Of a stretch of 64,000 nucleotides of DNA, positions 1 to 9,045 are shown piece after piece (the stretch's first letter is position 1; every line of letters starts with the position of its first letter). The notes under the pieces are model-generated. The model was given only the letters and a program-made list of their open reading frames with translations, was not told where the DNA came from and made no database searches. Source of the stretch: Pectobacterium polaris (lineage in GTDB: Bacteria > Pseudomonadota > Gammaproteobacteria > Enterobacterales > Enterobacteriaceae); NCBI RefSeq assembly GCF_002307355.1, contig NZ_CP017481.1, positions 1,240,001 to 1,304,000 on the forward strand, read 5' to 3'. The position numbers and the translations under genes were made by a program.

Positions 1-268
1 GGCGGATATTTTCCGCGCACCTCGTCATCCGTATACCCAGGCGTTGCTGCGTGCGCTGCCGGAGTTTGCGGCGGACAAATCCCGACTGGCATCGCTGCCG
101 GGCGTGGTGCCGGGTAAATATGACCGCCCGAACGGCTGTCTGTTAAACCCACGTTGCCCCTATGCGCAGGACCGCTGCCGTCAGGAAGAACCTGCACTGC
201 GCGATATTCCTGGTCGTCAGGTGAAATGTCATACACCGCTCGATGATGCGGGGAGGCCAACCCTATGA
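1..268 (+). CDS. dppD: Dipeptide ABC transporter ATPase DppD, C-terminal part (cut by the window edge)
   Basis: Only the last 88 or so codons are present, read from base 2, and the start lies outside the window. The visible part opens with a segment of the form [10 protein letters not shown] and continues to a Cys-rich segment ([11 protein letters not shown]). Both belong to the C-terminal extension of oligopeptide/dipeptide ATPases (oligo_HPY domain). DppD is one of the two ATPases that power DppBC in the inner membrane for dipeptide import. The stop codon overlaps the start of the next ATPase gene by four bases, so the two are translationally coupled. The name rests on the tail and on the neighbour, so OppD-type paralogues are not strictly excluded. 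Confidence 0.85.
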   Translation, partial: ADIFRAPRHPYTQALLRALPEFAADKSRLASLPGVVPGKYDRPNGCLLNPRCPYAQDRCRQEEPALRDIPGRQVKCHTPLDDAGRPTL

Positions 269-1275
269 GTGAACTGAACGCAACATCGCAGCCGTATTTG
301 CTGCATGCGATTGATTTGAAGAAACACTATCCGGTGAAAAAGGGCTTTTTCGCGCCAGAGCGGATGGTGAAAGCGCTGGACGGCGTTTCCTTTACGCTGG
401 AACGCGGTAAAACGCTGGCGGTGGTAGGGGAATCCGGCTGTGGAAAATCCACGTTGGGCCGCCTGTTGACGATGATCGAAACCCCGTCTGATGGCGAGCT
501 GTACTATCAGGGGCAGGATCTGCTGAAGCACGATCCTGAAGCGCAGAAGCTGCGTCGGCAGAAGATCCAGATCGTTTTCCAGAATCCGTACGGATCGCTC
601 AATCCGCGTAAGAAAGTCGGTCAGATCCTGGAAGAACCGCTCCAGATCAACACTGAGCTGTCAAAAGCTGAACGCCGTGAAAAAGCGTTGGCGATGATGG
701 CAAAAGTGGGGCTGAAAACGGAGCATTACGACCGCTACCCGCATATGTTCTCTGGTGGCCAGCGTCAGCGTATCGCTATCGCCCGTGGGCTGATGCTGGA
801 CCCGGACGTGGTGATTGCCGATGAGCCCGTTTCGGCGCTGGACGTGTCGGTTCGCGCGCAGGTGCTGAACCTGATGATGGACTTGCAGCAGGAGCTGGGG
901 CTGTCTTACGTCTTCATCTCACACGATCTGTCCGTCGTTGAACACATCGCTGATGAAGTGATGGTGATGTATCTGGGCCGCTGTGTGGAGAAGGGCAGTA
1001 AAGATGCCATTTTCAACAACCCGCGCCACCCGTATACGCAGGCGTTACTTTCCGCGACGCCGCGCCTGAACCCGGATTTACGCCGCGAACGCATCAAGCT
1101 GACGGGTGAACTGCCCAGCCCGCTGAATCCGCCGCCGGGATGCGCGTTCAACGCTCGCTGCCAGCGCTGCTTCAGCACCTGCACACAGTTCCAGCCGCAG
1201 TTGAAAACCTACGGCGAACAGCAGGTCGCCTGCTTCGCCGTCGACCAGGATGAACAGGGCACCGCAGTCGCCTAG
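265..1275 (+). CDS. dppF: Dipeptide ABC transporter ATP-binding protein DppF
   Basis: This is a complete 336-residue ATPase, close to the 334 residues of E. coli DppF. The Walker A motif is GESGCGKST near residue 58, the ABC signature LSGG-type segment is [14 protein letters not shown] near residue 164, and the Walker B motif VVIADEP follows. The C-terminus has a Cys-containing oligo_HPY tail (FNARCQRC). It pairs with DppD on the cytoplasmic face of the DppBC permease to import dipeptides. It overlaps dppD by four bases (ATGA) and is the last gene of the operon, because a perfect palindrome follows ten bases after the stop. Everything downstream is read from the other strand. Confidence 0.93.
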   Translation: MSELNATSQPYLLHAIDLKKHYPVKKGFFAPERMVKALDGVSFTLERGKTLAVVGESGCGKSTLGRLLTMIETPSDGELYYQGQDLLKHDPEAQKLRRQKIQIVFQNPYGSLNPRKKVGQILEEPLQINTELSKAERREKALAMMAKVGLKTEHYDRYPHMFSGGQRQRIAIARGLMLDPDVVIADEPVSALDVSVRAQVLNLMMDLQQELGLSYVFISHDLSVVEHIADEVMVMYLGRCVEKGSKDAIFNNPRHPYTQALLSATPRLNPDLRRERIKLTGELPSPLNPPPGCAFNARCQRCFSTCTQFQPQLKTYGEQQVACFAVDQDEQGTAVA

Positions 1276-1284
1276 TTTACCTTC

Positions 1285-1312
1285 AACGCCCCACACCGCG
1301 GTGTGGGGCGTT
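1285..1312 (+). terminator. Perfect 28-base palindrome after dppF, likely terminator
   Basis: Bases 1285-1298 are exactly complementary to 1299-1312 (AACGCCCCACACCG and its reverse complement). They would form a very stable GC-rich stem directly after the dppF stop. The T-run after it is weak (TTGATTGTGT). The position between two converging transcription units suits a bidirectional terminator. Confidence 0.65.
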
Positions 1313-1334
1313 GATTGTGTGCTTATTCCATTGG

Positions 1335-1434
1335 TATTCGGCGCATAAGCATACAGATTTTCCCCGCCTCTTATCCCAATTGGGTCCTGCGTGGTGAAGC
1401 GTCCGACGGCGTGATCATAGTAGCGGAACAGGTA
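1335..1434 (-). pseudogene. Rhs core remnant (decayed tip)
   Basis: On the minus strand this stretch reads in one frame as LFRYYD...[11 protein letters not shown]...[11 protein letters not shown], the end of the Rhs core domain. It has local substitutions (DHAVG for DPTVG, GIRGG for GLAGG) and no flanking core or toxin sequence. It is the most degraded of the Rhs tip copies in this island and lies directly beside the dppF terminator. No start codon or toxin domain is attached. It probably marks an older displaced tip or the insertion edge of the island. Confidence 0.8.
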
Positions 1435-1610
1435 ATGATATTATCGCTTTGGTACGCTACTATATTTCTGAACCCTATTTTTCTTAACTAAATGAATATC
1501 CGGTATAATATATTTTGTGATTTCTTAAGATAGCCATACTCAAAGAAGAACACGGTTACCAAAAACTACATATAGCTCTATTCCCATAGTTAATTAAAGC
1601 TCTCTGTAAC
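1435..1610. other. AT-rich spacer between Rhs remnant and immunity gene
   Basis: The stretch is AT-rich with stops in every frame on both strands. I see no recognisable coding, RNA or regulatory element. It probably derives from an eroded toxin or immunity sequence, but nothing in it proves that. Confidence 0.4.
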
Positions 1611-2077
1611 TTAAAAATTTTCCCAAAATTCTATTCTACGCTTGTCTTTTTCTTTCTTTTCGAATGTCAAATTAGACCCAACAACTTCAATCCAATATTT
1701 TGCATTTTCTAATACAAAGTGTTTATATTTATTGGTGTCATGTTTTTCCCACTCCTTATCGTTACTCACTCTTTCTTTAAGTACATCTTTTAGCCATGGT
1801 GAATCATTTACTTCATAGTAGTAACATTTGAAATCATTTTCAAAATAAATTGGATAGGTTTCTTTTTTTGTGAATCGTATATGTTTTACAGCCAATATGT
1901 TCTCCACATTAAAGCAGCCTAAAAAACCGGCATCCACAACTTCTCCATCAAGCATTGATTGATAATCCCAGCATTTGAAGTAATAAAAAAGCTCATCCCT
2001 TATAAACTCTGTTATGCAAAATGATTGAGGATCTTGCCATACCATATCTATTGGTTTAACAGTAATTTTTTTTTCAT
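1611..2077 (-). CDS. Probable Rhs immunity protein, start region out of frame
   Basis: A continuous reading frame runs from 2045 to 1611 (144 residues). It is AT-rich, rich in aromatic and acidic residues, and has no signal peptide or membrane segment. The ATG at 2045 has no Shine-Dalgarno sequence. A far better start lies at 2077: an AGGTGA motif precedes ATG, which sits four bases after the stop of the orphan Rhs tip. From that ATG, however, the frame reaches a stop after nine codons. One extra A in the A9 tract at 2066-2074 would give MKKKITVKPID joined in frame to MVWQDPQ. So this is either a broken start, a slippage-dependent gene, or a sequence error. The immunity role is inferred only from its position behind a toxin tip; I do not recognise the family. 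Confidence 0.6.
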
Positions 2078-2081
2078 TCTA

Positions 2082-2842
2082 TCACCTACAAGATGGTAAT
2101 TTATTGGTTCCATTATTAGGTAAACCGTTTCTTTTTAGCCTTGAGTTAAATTCTCTTAATTCATCGATATCTTTGACTACCTCGACAGGGATACTCCCGA
2201 CCTTAGCGTACTTATCGATATTGACTTTTTGCTTAGAGAGCCCAAGTTGATCAGCAACTTCTTTTGGTATATCAAAATTCTTATTAACAGATGTTTGTGA
2301 GAAGTTGATGTCCTTTGGATCTAGCATTAACGAACTTAACCCAAACGGATCCACCCACCCCAGCGGATTAGGTGCATACTGATAAAGGTTAATTCCGCCC
2401 GCTAGTCCAATTGGGTCCTGCGTGGTGAAGCGTCCGACGGTGGGATCATAGTAGCGGAACAGGTTGTAGTGCAAACCGGTTTCATCATCCGCGTATTGTC
2501 CGGCGTAGCGTAACGGCTGGGATTCCATCGGCTTGTCGTGGCGTAGCCCTTCGCTGTCCTGCGTTTGTCCGTTGACTGCACCGAAGCTGCTGTAGTCTCC
2601 GCTCCAGCGGACCGCGCCGTCCGCATCCGTCATTTCCAACGGGGCGCCGTTCAGGTCGGTGTTGAACCAGCGGATATCGCCTTCGTTATCACCCGGGCGC
2701 TGGGTGATACGCGCTAACGGCGACCACCAGACGTTCGGGTCATAAATATAACTTTCTGTTCGGTCAGCGTGTCTGACCTGCAACAGCCGAAACCCTTCCT
2801 ACAGGAAACGCGTTGCTTCCTGCTTCCCGTTTTCGCCCCAGG
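2082..2842 (-). pseudogene. Orphan Rhs tip B: end of core plus C-terminal toxin domain
   Basis: The open part (2783-2082) contains the end of the Rhs core (YDPNVWWSPLARITQRP, DDETGLHYNLFRYYDP, DPIGLAGG, ending in DPFGL). About 84 residues unlike the other tips in the window follow. Homology to the core of the full rhs gene continues upstream to about 2842 but is broken by a TAG at 2801-2799, where the intact gene has a Trp codon. There is no ribosome-binding site or ATG. It is therefore a silent displaced tip that could be expressed only after recombination into the full gene. The variable domain begins with a DINFSQTSV motif reminiscent of ParB/sulfiredoxin-like folds, which is a weak functional hint. 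Confidence 0.8.
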
Positions 2843-2929
2843 TAACATATATTATTCGGTTTTTATTTCAGTTATTTCTTTATGCTGGGAATCGATAATT
2901 TTTAGTGAATTTATTATTTTTGTAAAATA

Positions 2930-3280
2930 TCAATTCCTCCATTTGTCACCTCTTACATACGCGATTAGTTCATCTTTATTCTCTGGTTCGTCAGGGAACT
3001 TTAAAATAGAATCATAACTGCAATGACCAATCACAGATGACTCTATATCGCCTAGGTAATCAAAAGCATATTCAGATATTTCATCATAATCTTTTTCAGA
3101 TAAATTACTTCTTACATATACAAATATGAATTTATATATTCTCTCTCTGTTCCACTTAGAGTTAATTAATTGTTCGAAAAATAAATCCATTAAATTTTGC
3201 AATTTTTTAATATCCTTTAAATACATTATATCCCTTAAGTAAGAAAAGGCATCTTTTTCATTGGTGATTTTTTTTTTCAT
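2930..3280 (-). CDS. Probable immunity protein for orphan Rhs tip A
   Basis: This is a 116-residue AT-rich, Lys-rich and mostly helical-looking protein starting MKKKITNEKDAF. I chose the ATG at 3280 over the upstream in-frame start at 3331. It lies seven bases after the stop of the preceding Rhs tip and has a GGA-type ribosome-binding site within the last codons of that tip. There is no signal peptide, so it would act in the cytoplasm. The role is inferred from the standard toxin-immunity order in polymorphic toxin loci; I recognise no named family. Its codon use and base composition differ sharply from the neighbouring core genes, as is usual for exchanged immunity genes. Confidence 0.7.
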   Translation of the reverse strand: MKKKITNEKDAFSYLRDIMYLKDIKKLQNLMDLFFEQLINSKWNRERIYKFIFVYVRSNLSEKDYDEISEYAFDYLGDIESSVIGHCSYDSILKFPDEPENKDELIAYVRGDKWRN

Positions 3281-3287
3281 TTTATAA

Positions 3288-4158
3288 TTAATTCCATTCA
3301 ATTTTATTAAGTAGCTTTTGATATTCGCCAAATGTCATATCTTTAGTTGGATATATAGATATATGAGAACCATGGTCGTTAATAGCTCCTAGTCCATCTG
3401 GCAGTTTATCCAAATCTGTTACAGCATTTACAGTACCTCGTTTAGGATCAACAGGTAAAGGAACTTGGCTACCACTTAAACCTTGTTTTCCTGTATAACT
3501 CGGCCCAACCATGGCATCCGAATTATTTACACCGGGAAAATCATGATGTTTGGGATTACTACCTTCTGTTCTTGCTCCTTTTTGAGTGCCGTTAGGAGCT
3601 CCATCTAATGGGCTGTTAACATAATTCCCTGTAGCATCTTTTTTCATTGTTCTAAAACATGAGGTTAGCCCTAAAGGATCGATCCAACTAATCGGATTAG
3701 GCGCATAAGCATACAGATTTTCCCCGCCCGCCAGTCCAATCGGATCTTGCGTAGTAAACCTGCCTACAGTGGGATCATAGTAACGGAACAGGTTGTAGTG
3801 CAAACCGGTTTCGTCATCGGCGTATTGTCCGGCGTAGCGTAACGGCTGGGATTCCACCGGTTTGCCGTTGCGGAACCTTTCGCTGTCCTGCGTCTGCCCG
3901 TTGAGGGCTCCGAAGCTACCGTAGTCGCCGCTCCAGCGGACCGCGCCGTCCGCATCGGTCATCTCCAGCGGTGCGCCGTTCAGGTCCGTGTTGAACCAGC
4001 GGATATCGCCTTCGTTATCACTTGGGCGCTGGGTGATACGCGCTAACGGTGACCACCAGACGTTCGGGTCATAAATATAACTTTCTGTTCGGTCAGCGTG
4101 TTTGGCCTGCAACAATCGGAAGCCTTCCCACAGGAAACGTGTTTCTTCCTGCTTCCTA
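3288..4158 (-). pseudogene. Orphan Rhs tip A: end of core plus C-terminal toxin domain
   Basis: The open part (4115-3288, 275 residues from a TTG) holds the Rhs core end, finishing in WIDPLGL. A variable domain of about 125 residues ends LPDGLG...HGSHISIYPTKDM...LLNKIEWN. From about 3785 to 4158 the DNA matches the full rhs gene (5305-5678) almost base for base, including synonymous positions, so the duplication or conversion is recent. There is no plausible ribosome-binding site or ATG, and homology stops abruptly near 4158. It looks like a silent toxin tip, with its immunity gene kept seven bases downstream. The toxin activity is unknown. Confidence 0.85.
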
Positions 4159-4346
4159 TCGTCAGCTATTTACCTGAAAGGTTGTAGTTTGGAAGAGTCG
4201 GCTTTATGACCGGAATGCGATAACGGTAGAGCGGGGCAGGATAGTGATTGAAACTGAGATTAATATCTGACATCGCGCATCACGGAATAAATAGTGGATA
4301 AAATAAATCCGGAAGGATTGTTGAGATCACTTCCGGTTATTTTTCA
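4159..4346. other. Spacer between Rhs cassettes
   Basis: This short stretch separates the immunity gene of the full rhs from orphan tip A. It contains a GGAAG...CTTCC inverted repeat near 4311-4335 that could stop transcription after the immunity gene. I see no coding sequence or mobile-element end. Confidence 0.4.
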
Positions 4347-4844
4347 CTAAGATATATTATATTTATTAATGAAGTCAGTATAAATCTCTTTTATATCATC
4401 ATTGTTGTCTTTTTTACATTCATTCATTAGTTTTCTCCTCAAATCATTATAGTTTAAAAAAACCAATAATTCCGCAACTCTTCTATAAATATATTCATCA
4501 TGGGAGGCGAGTAGTTCATCAAAGACAGATGTTAACCTATTTCTGACAGCATTGTTTTTTGAATTTTTTATTAGTATATCTCTAGCAAAAGAAAAGTTAT
4601 CAATATTCCCATCTACAGCGATATCAATAATTATTGGTATTAATTTTTCGAGGTGTGAATCATCAAAATCCTCATCTCTTATAAATCTTAGAACTGCACC
4701 TTGTTCAGATACATTTCTAATAATTAACAACATGTCATCAAAAAAACCATGAGATTTTCTAAAGTAATGCTTAGCAGATAAGAAATTACTTTCGGCATCT
4801 TTTACCGAATTCCACTCTTCAGAGTGGATATTTTCAATCGTCAT
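4347..4844 (-). CDS. Probable immunity protein of the full-length Rhs effector
   Basis: This is a 165-residue AT-rich protein that appears all-helical, with Leu/Ile-rich stretches resembling tandem helical repeats. The start is set at MTIENIHSEEW (4844) because this ATG overlaps the rhs stop as ATGA, implying translational coupling, whereas the further upstream in-frame ATG would lie inside rhs. It has no signal peptide or membrane segment, so it should neutralise the toxin in the cytoplasm of the producer. The function is inferred from coupling directly behind the toxin domain; the family is not recognised. Confidence 0.8.
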   Translation of the reverse strand: MTIENIHSEEWNSVKDAESNFLSAKHYFRKSHGFFDDMLLIIRNVSEQGAVLRFIRDEDFDDSHLEKLIPIIIDIAVDGNIDNFSFARDILIKNSKNNAVRNRLTSVFDELLASHDEYIYRRVAELLVFLNYNDLRRKLMNECKKDNNDDIKEIYTDFINKYNIS

Positions 4845-7800
4845 ATCTTTCCACCATATTGCCAATTTATTGAATCAAATAAATTTTGAAATTCAGTCAT
4901 TGGCATGTCACGTGTAGGGTAAATAGTAGCATGACCTGCTGCATGAGGTGAGCCAGGAATTACATCTTTTCCATCAACTTTAATGCCTAGACCATCGGGT
5001 AATTCGCTTCCTTTAGGAATTGTATGATAATGCCCACTTAATGGTGATTTATTAGGATCCAGTGTAGTAGAGGCACCCTGAGGTAATAGCTCGTCAGCTT
5101 GAGATTTCACCATGCCGTTAGCGTCAACATCGATATCTTTTCCCGGCCTTGGTGCGCGAGGCTTACTTTTGTTTCCGAATGCGCAATGTCCATTCAACCC
5201 CAGCGGATCCACCCACCCCAACGGATTAGGCGCATACTGATAAAGGTTAATTCCGCCCGCCAGTCCAATCGGGTCCTGCGTGGTGAAGCGTCCTACAGTG
5301 GGATCATAGTAGCGGAACAGGTTGTAGTGCAAACCGGTTTCGTCATCGGCGTATTGTCCGGCGTAGCGTAACGGCTGGGATTCCACCGGTTTGCCGTTGC
5401 GGAACCTTTCGCTGTCCTGCGTCTGCCCGTTGAGGGCTCCGAAGCTACCGTAGTCGCCGCTCCAGCGGACCGCGCCGTCCGCATCGGTCATCTCCAGCGG
5501 TGCGCCGTTCAGGTCCGTGTTGAACCAGCGGATATCGCCTTCGTTATCACTTGGGCGCTGGGTGATACGCGCTAACGGTGACCACCAGACGTTCGGGTCA
5601 TAAATATAACTTTCTGTTCGGTCAGCGTGTTTGGCCTGCAACAATCGGAAGCCTTCCCACAGGAAACGTGTTTCTTCCTGCTTTCCGTCTTCGCCCCAAA
5701 TAACGGTTTTACGAGTGCGTCTGCCCAGGGCGTCATAGTTATAGCAGGCGACAAACTCGCCCTGCGGACCCCGGCCCCGTGCTTCCAGCAGTCGATTATC
5801 AGCATCGTACTTGTAAAATTGCTCTGTTTCGCCGTCACGCCGCCGCGTCAGGTTGCCCTCACTGTCATACTGATTCCACAGATTACGCCAGTTCAGCAGG
5901 CGGTTGTCCGGCAGCGGAAGCGGGGCTGAACGTGAGTGGCCCGCATCCTGTATATTGTCCGCCGCATCGTAGCCGTAGGCCCGGTGATGCACCTGCCAGT
6001 GCACGTCAATGCGCTTCAGCAGACGGCCTTCTGCATCGTAATCGTACTGCACGTCCCCGCGCAGAGTGTCATTGACCGAGGCAAGTTCACCGGATGCGGT
6101 GTAGCTTAGGGCCCGCGATAATATTTGCTGCTCCGGCTCCGTGACATCCCAGAGCCCGCTGCGCAGTGAGGTTAGACGCCCGAGGCGGTCATAGTCCCGT
6201 CGCTGCTCACGTCGTCCCTGTGTACGGGTGACCTCCCGGTGCAGACGGTCACGGGTAAACTCGCTGACCACCTGATTATTGAATTTAACCGTGCTGACAT
6301 GTCCAGAGCCGTAGCGCAGCCAGTGCAGCGCGTCGCCATCCGGCAGAGACAGGGTACCCACATTCCCCAGTGCGTCCCGCGTATAGCCGATGTCTCCCTC
6401 ACTACCACACTCTCCCGACAGATAGCCTGCGGCATCATAGGTCAATCTGACCTCATCGGCGATAAGTCCCAGAGCGAGGCCTTCCTCGGTAGGCTCGCGT
6501 TTTAGCGCAACCAGCCGCCCTCTGTCACTGTGCTGGTAGTGAAACTCGGCGTGTGCATGTGCTCGACGCACCAGTTGCCCGGCCGCATCATGCTGATAAA
6601 TATGCGTGATGGCTGCATCATTCGCCGCATTTCCGCGTTGTGCTCTCTGACACAGATGGCCTGCGTCGTCGTAGCAAAAGGTTAGCTCGACGCCATCTAC
6701 GCGCCGTTCTTTAACCAGTCGGCCGACGGCATCATAGCCAAATTGGTATTCCGCGCTGTTGCCATTCTCTAACCGCAACAACAGCCCGCGCGTGTCATAG
6801 TGCCAGCGTTTTGTCCGGCGGAGGCGGTCTGTCACACTGACGGGCTGGCCCAATACGTTATACTGCCAGCGTACTTCGCTGTTCTGGGCATCACGCCATG
6901 TTTGTAACTGACCTCGGGCATTCCAGCGTAGCGTTTCCCGGCGACCATCCGGGTAGATAACGCCAGTCAGTTGCCCGCAGGCATCCCATTCCCGGCGGGT
7001 AGTGTGGCCTTCCGCATCGACAGAAGCCAGCAGTTGTCCGTAATGGTCATACTCAAAGGTACTGCATTGCCCCGAACAGTCAGTACGTGCCGTCAGCAGC
7101 CCCTGGTGATTCCAGGCGAGTGTCACGGTGCCGCCCAGTGCATCGGCGATGCTGTCCGGTAGGCTATCCTGCGCATGGGGATAGTGATAACGGGTGATGT
7201 TCCCTAATGCGTCGGTTTCCTCAACCAGCCGATCGAGGTCGTCATACAGCATCTGCTCACGGCTGCCGTCGGCATAGGTCACCTGCACAACATTATCTGT
7301 CAGCCGATACCACTGGTAGTGTGTTTCACGGTCCAGCGGGTCAGTTTCACTGAGCAGGCGACCGTAGTCGTCCCAGATGGTTTTGCGGCATGCGCCGCCG
7401 GGCAGGATGACCTCGCACAGTTCGCCATCGTCGCCATAACGCATAGCCGTAACGCGGCCATCGTAATCGGTAAAGCTGACGACGTGGTCATCATTGTCAA
7501 GCACCCACTGCGCGACGATGCCATCCTCCCTGCGGGCGGTTCTCCGTTGTCCGGCAAAGTCGTACTCCAGCGTGAGTTGTTCACCCGCGCTATTGCGGTA
7601 TGCCACCACGCGAGGTAAATCCGCAATCTCCTGCCACTGATATTCGCTGAGCAGGCCGTTGGCATCTTCATGGCTGGCCATCAGCCCGTCATCCTGCCAG
7701 GTAAAACGACGGCGCACGCTACCGCCCCGCCCGGTGACGGTGACAAGCTGCCTTTGCGTATTGTAGGTATAGTGCACGAGACAGGTCGATTCATCCAGCC

Positions 7801-9028
7801 AAGCGCTTTCCAACCGACCATCAAGATATCGGCAGGTAATGTGCTGCCCGGCACTGTCCGTCAGTGTGTTAAGCGTGTCGTCGTCGTTCCAGAAAAGGAG
7901 TATGTCATTGCCACATGGCTCGGCAATGCGTGCCAGCACGGCCTTTCCCTGCGAAGACAGCGCAGTGTAATACCACACTTCACCGTCTGGCCCATAAACC
8001 GACCAGCTCTCATCCTGATGGTGCTCCAGCCAGCGTTTTTCCGCCGGGCAGTAGGTTCGCTGGCCGATAGGAACGAAAGGGAAGGAAATCAGATCGCCTG
8101 ATGGTGCACGCCAGACCAAACCGTCCTGATAGCGCGTCAGCGTTGTTTCCCAGAATAGGCTCCATCCTTTTCCCAGAACGCTATCGCTGGGGTTACCGCT
8201 ACGCCAGTAACGTTGCCAATACACGGGTAAGCGAGAGGGAAGGACAAAATCCAGTTCATCTTCATCCGACAGAAATTTTTGTCCGCTCACGATGTCTATC
8301 GGGCGGGCGATAATGCCCCCAGCCGCGACACCGGTCATGAGCACACCAAAGCGGCAGGCAATGCGTTGGATCTTATTGATACCGGGGAGTTTTTGTAAAA
8401 GCTGACCCAGTTTTCCGATCTTGCTCGCTGCGCCGCCTACGCCACCAATCAGTCCGGCGAAAAGCAGCGTTAAATCAGAGACTTTATAGAGCCATTCAGG
8501 AACTTCCGGTTTGATGGGTAATGTGGATTTGGCTTTCCCACCGATGAAAACATTGGAAGAACCTTCCGTGATAGTGGCGCCACAGTTCACTTTATCGCCA
8601 AGGCGGGATGCGGGCTGGTTGTTGATGTATACCGTTTCCGAGCCCTGCGCCACCTGCATGGAAGGCCCATCTTTGCTACAGCTGGCCACACTCAGGGTGG
8701 CGAGGGCGGCCTTCATACTGTTGATGAACACATTGCGTGAGCCTGTATCAATGGTTCCGGCTTTTGACATGCTGCTGGCACCCGCCTCGGCAATGCCATC
8801 ACGCGCTTTTTCTGCCAGTACGCCAGTTGCCCAACCCACAGCAAAACTGAGGCCAATCAATAGTACGCCAACGCCCAGGCAAGAGGAGGCGAGACCCGCC
8901 ACAAATAAGGCACCGGCAGCAATGCCACCGACTGCGGCAATCAACCCACCGACAATGGTGCCCGCAATCATGCCTGCTAACGCACCTGAATGCCCGATCC
9001 CATCACCAACGCGTGCGGCTTCAAACAT
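4841..9028 (-). CDS. T6SS PAAR-Rhs polymorphic toxin, full length
   Basis: A 1395-residue effector. Residues 17-70 form hydrophobic Gly/Ala-rich segments. Residues 90-170 have PAAR-type repeats (GSRNVFINS, GSETVYINNQPASRLGD, GSSNVFIGG) that cap the VgrG spike. Another hydrophobic stretch near 185-240 precedes the long Rhs/YD-repeat shell, which closes with DPIGLAGG and DPLGL near residue 1278. The last 117 residues are the variable toxin domain, ending HAAGHATIYPTRDM and WQYGGKI. The shell is known in this family to enclose the toxin and to be cleaved after the core. The gene sits behind hcp, vgrG and an EagR-type gene, the usual order. The toxin activity is not recognised; the conserved His residues may suggest a nuclease, which is a guess. 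Confidence 0.93.
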   Translation of the reverse strand: MFEAARVGDGIGHSGALAGMIAGTIVGGLIAAVGGIAAGALFVAGLASSCLGVGVLLIGLSFAVGWATGVLAEKARDGIAEAGASSMSKAGTIDTGSRNVFINSMKAALATLSVASCSKDGPSMQVAQGSETVYINNQPASRLGDKVNCGATITEGSSNVFIGGKAKSTLPIKPEVPEWLYKVSDLTLLFAGLIGGVGGAASKIGKLGQLLQKLPGINKIQRIACRFGVLMTGVAAGGIIARPIDIVSGQKFLSDEDELDFVLPSRLPVYWQRYWRSGNPSDSVLGKGWSLFWETTLTRYQDGLVWRAPSGDLISFPFVPIGQRTYCPAEKRWLEHHQDESWSVYGPDGEVWYYTALSSQGKAVLARIAEPCGNDILLFWNDDDTLNTLTDSAGQHITCRYLDGRLESAWLDESTCLVHYTYNTQRQLVTVTGRGGSVRRRFTWQDDGLMASHEDANGLLSEYQWQEIADLPRVVAYRNSAGEQLTLEYDFAGQRRTARREDGIVAQWVLDNDDHVVSFTDYDGRVTAMRYGDDGELCEVILPGGACRKTIWDDYGRLLSETDPLDRETHYQWYRLTDNVVQVTYADGSREQMLYDDLDRLVEETDALGNITRYHYPHAQDSLPDSIADALGGTVTLAWNHQGLLTARTDCSGQCSTFEYDHYGQLLASVDAEGHTTRREWDACGQLTGVIYPDGRRETLRWNARGQLQTWRDAQNSEVRWQYNVLGQPVSVTDRLRRTKRWHYDTRGLLLRLENGNSAEYQFGYDAVGRLVKERRVDGVELTFCYDDAGHLCQRAQRGNAANDAAITHIYQHDAAGQLVRRAHAHAEFHYQHSDRGRLVALKREPTEEGLALGLIADEVRLTYDAAGYLSGECGSEGDIGYTRDALGNVGTLSLPDGDALHWLRYGSGHVSTVKFNNQVVSEFTRDRLHREVTRTQGRREQRRDYDRLGRLTSLRSGLWDVTEPEQQILSRALSYTASGELASVNDTLRGDVQYDYDAEGRLLKRIDVHWQVHHRAYGYDAADNIQDAGHSRSAPLPLPDNRLLNWRNLWNQYDSEGNLTRRRDGETEQFYKYDADNRLLEARGRGPQGEFVACYNYDALGRRTRKTVIWGEDGKQEETRFLWEGFRLLQAKHADRTESYIYDPNVWWSPLARITQRPSDNEGDIRWFNTDLNGAPLEMTDADGAVRWSGDYGSFGALNGQTQDSERFRNGKPVESQPLRYAGQYADDETGLHYNLFRYYDPTVGRFTTQDPIGLAGGINLYQYAPNPLGWVDPLGLNGHCAFGNKSKPRAPRPGKDIDVDANGMVKSQADELLPQGASTTLDPNKSPLSGHYHTIPKGSELPDGLGIKVDGKDVIPGSPHAAGHATIYPTRDMPMTEFQNLFDSINWQYGGKI

Positions 9029-9045
9029 AACAATATTCCTTATCG

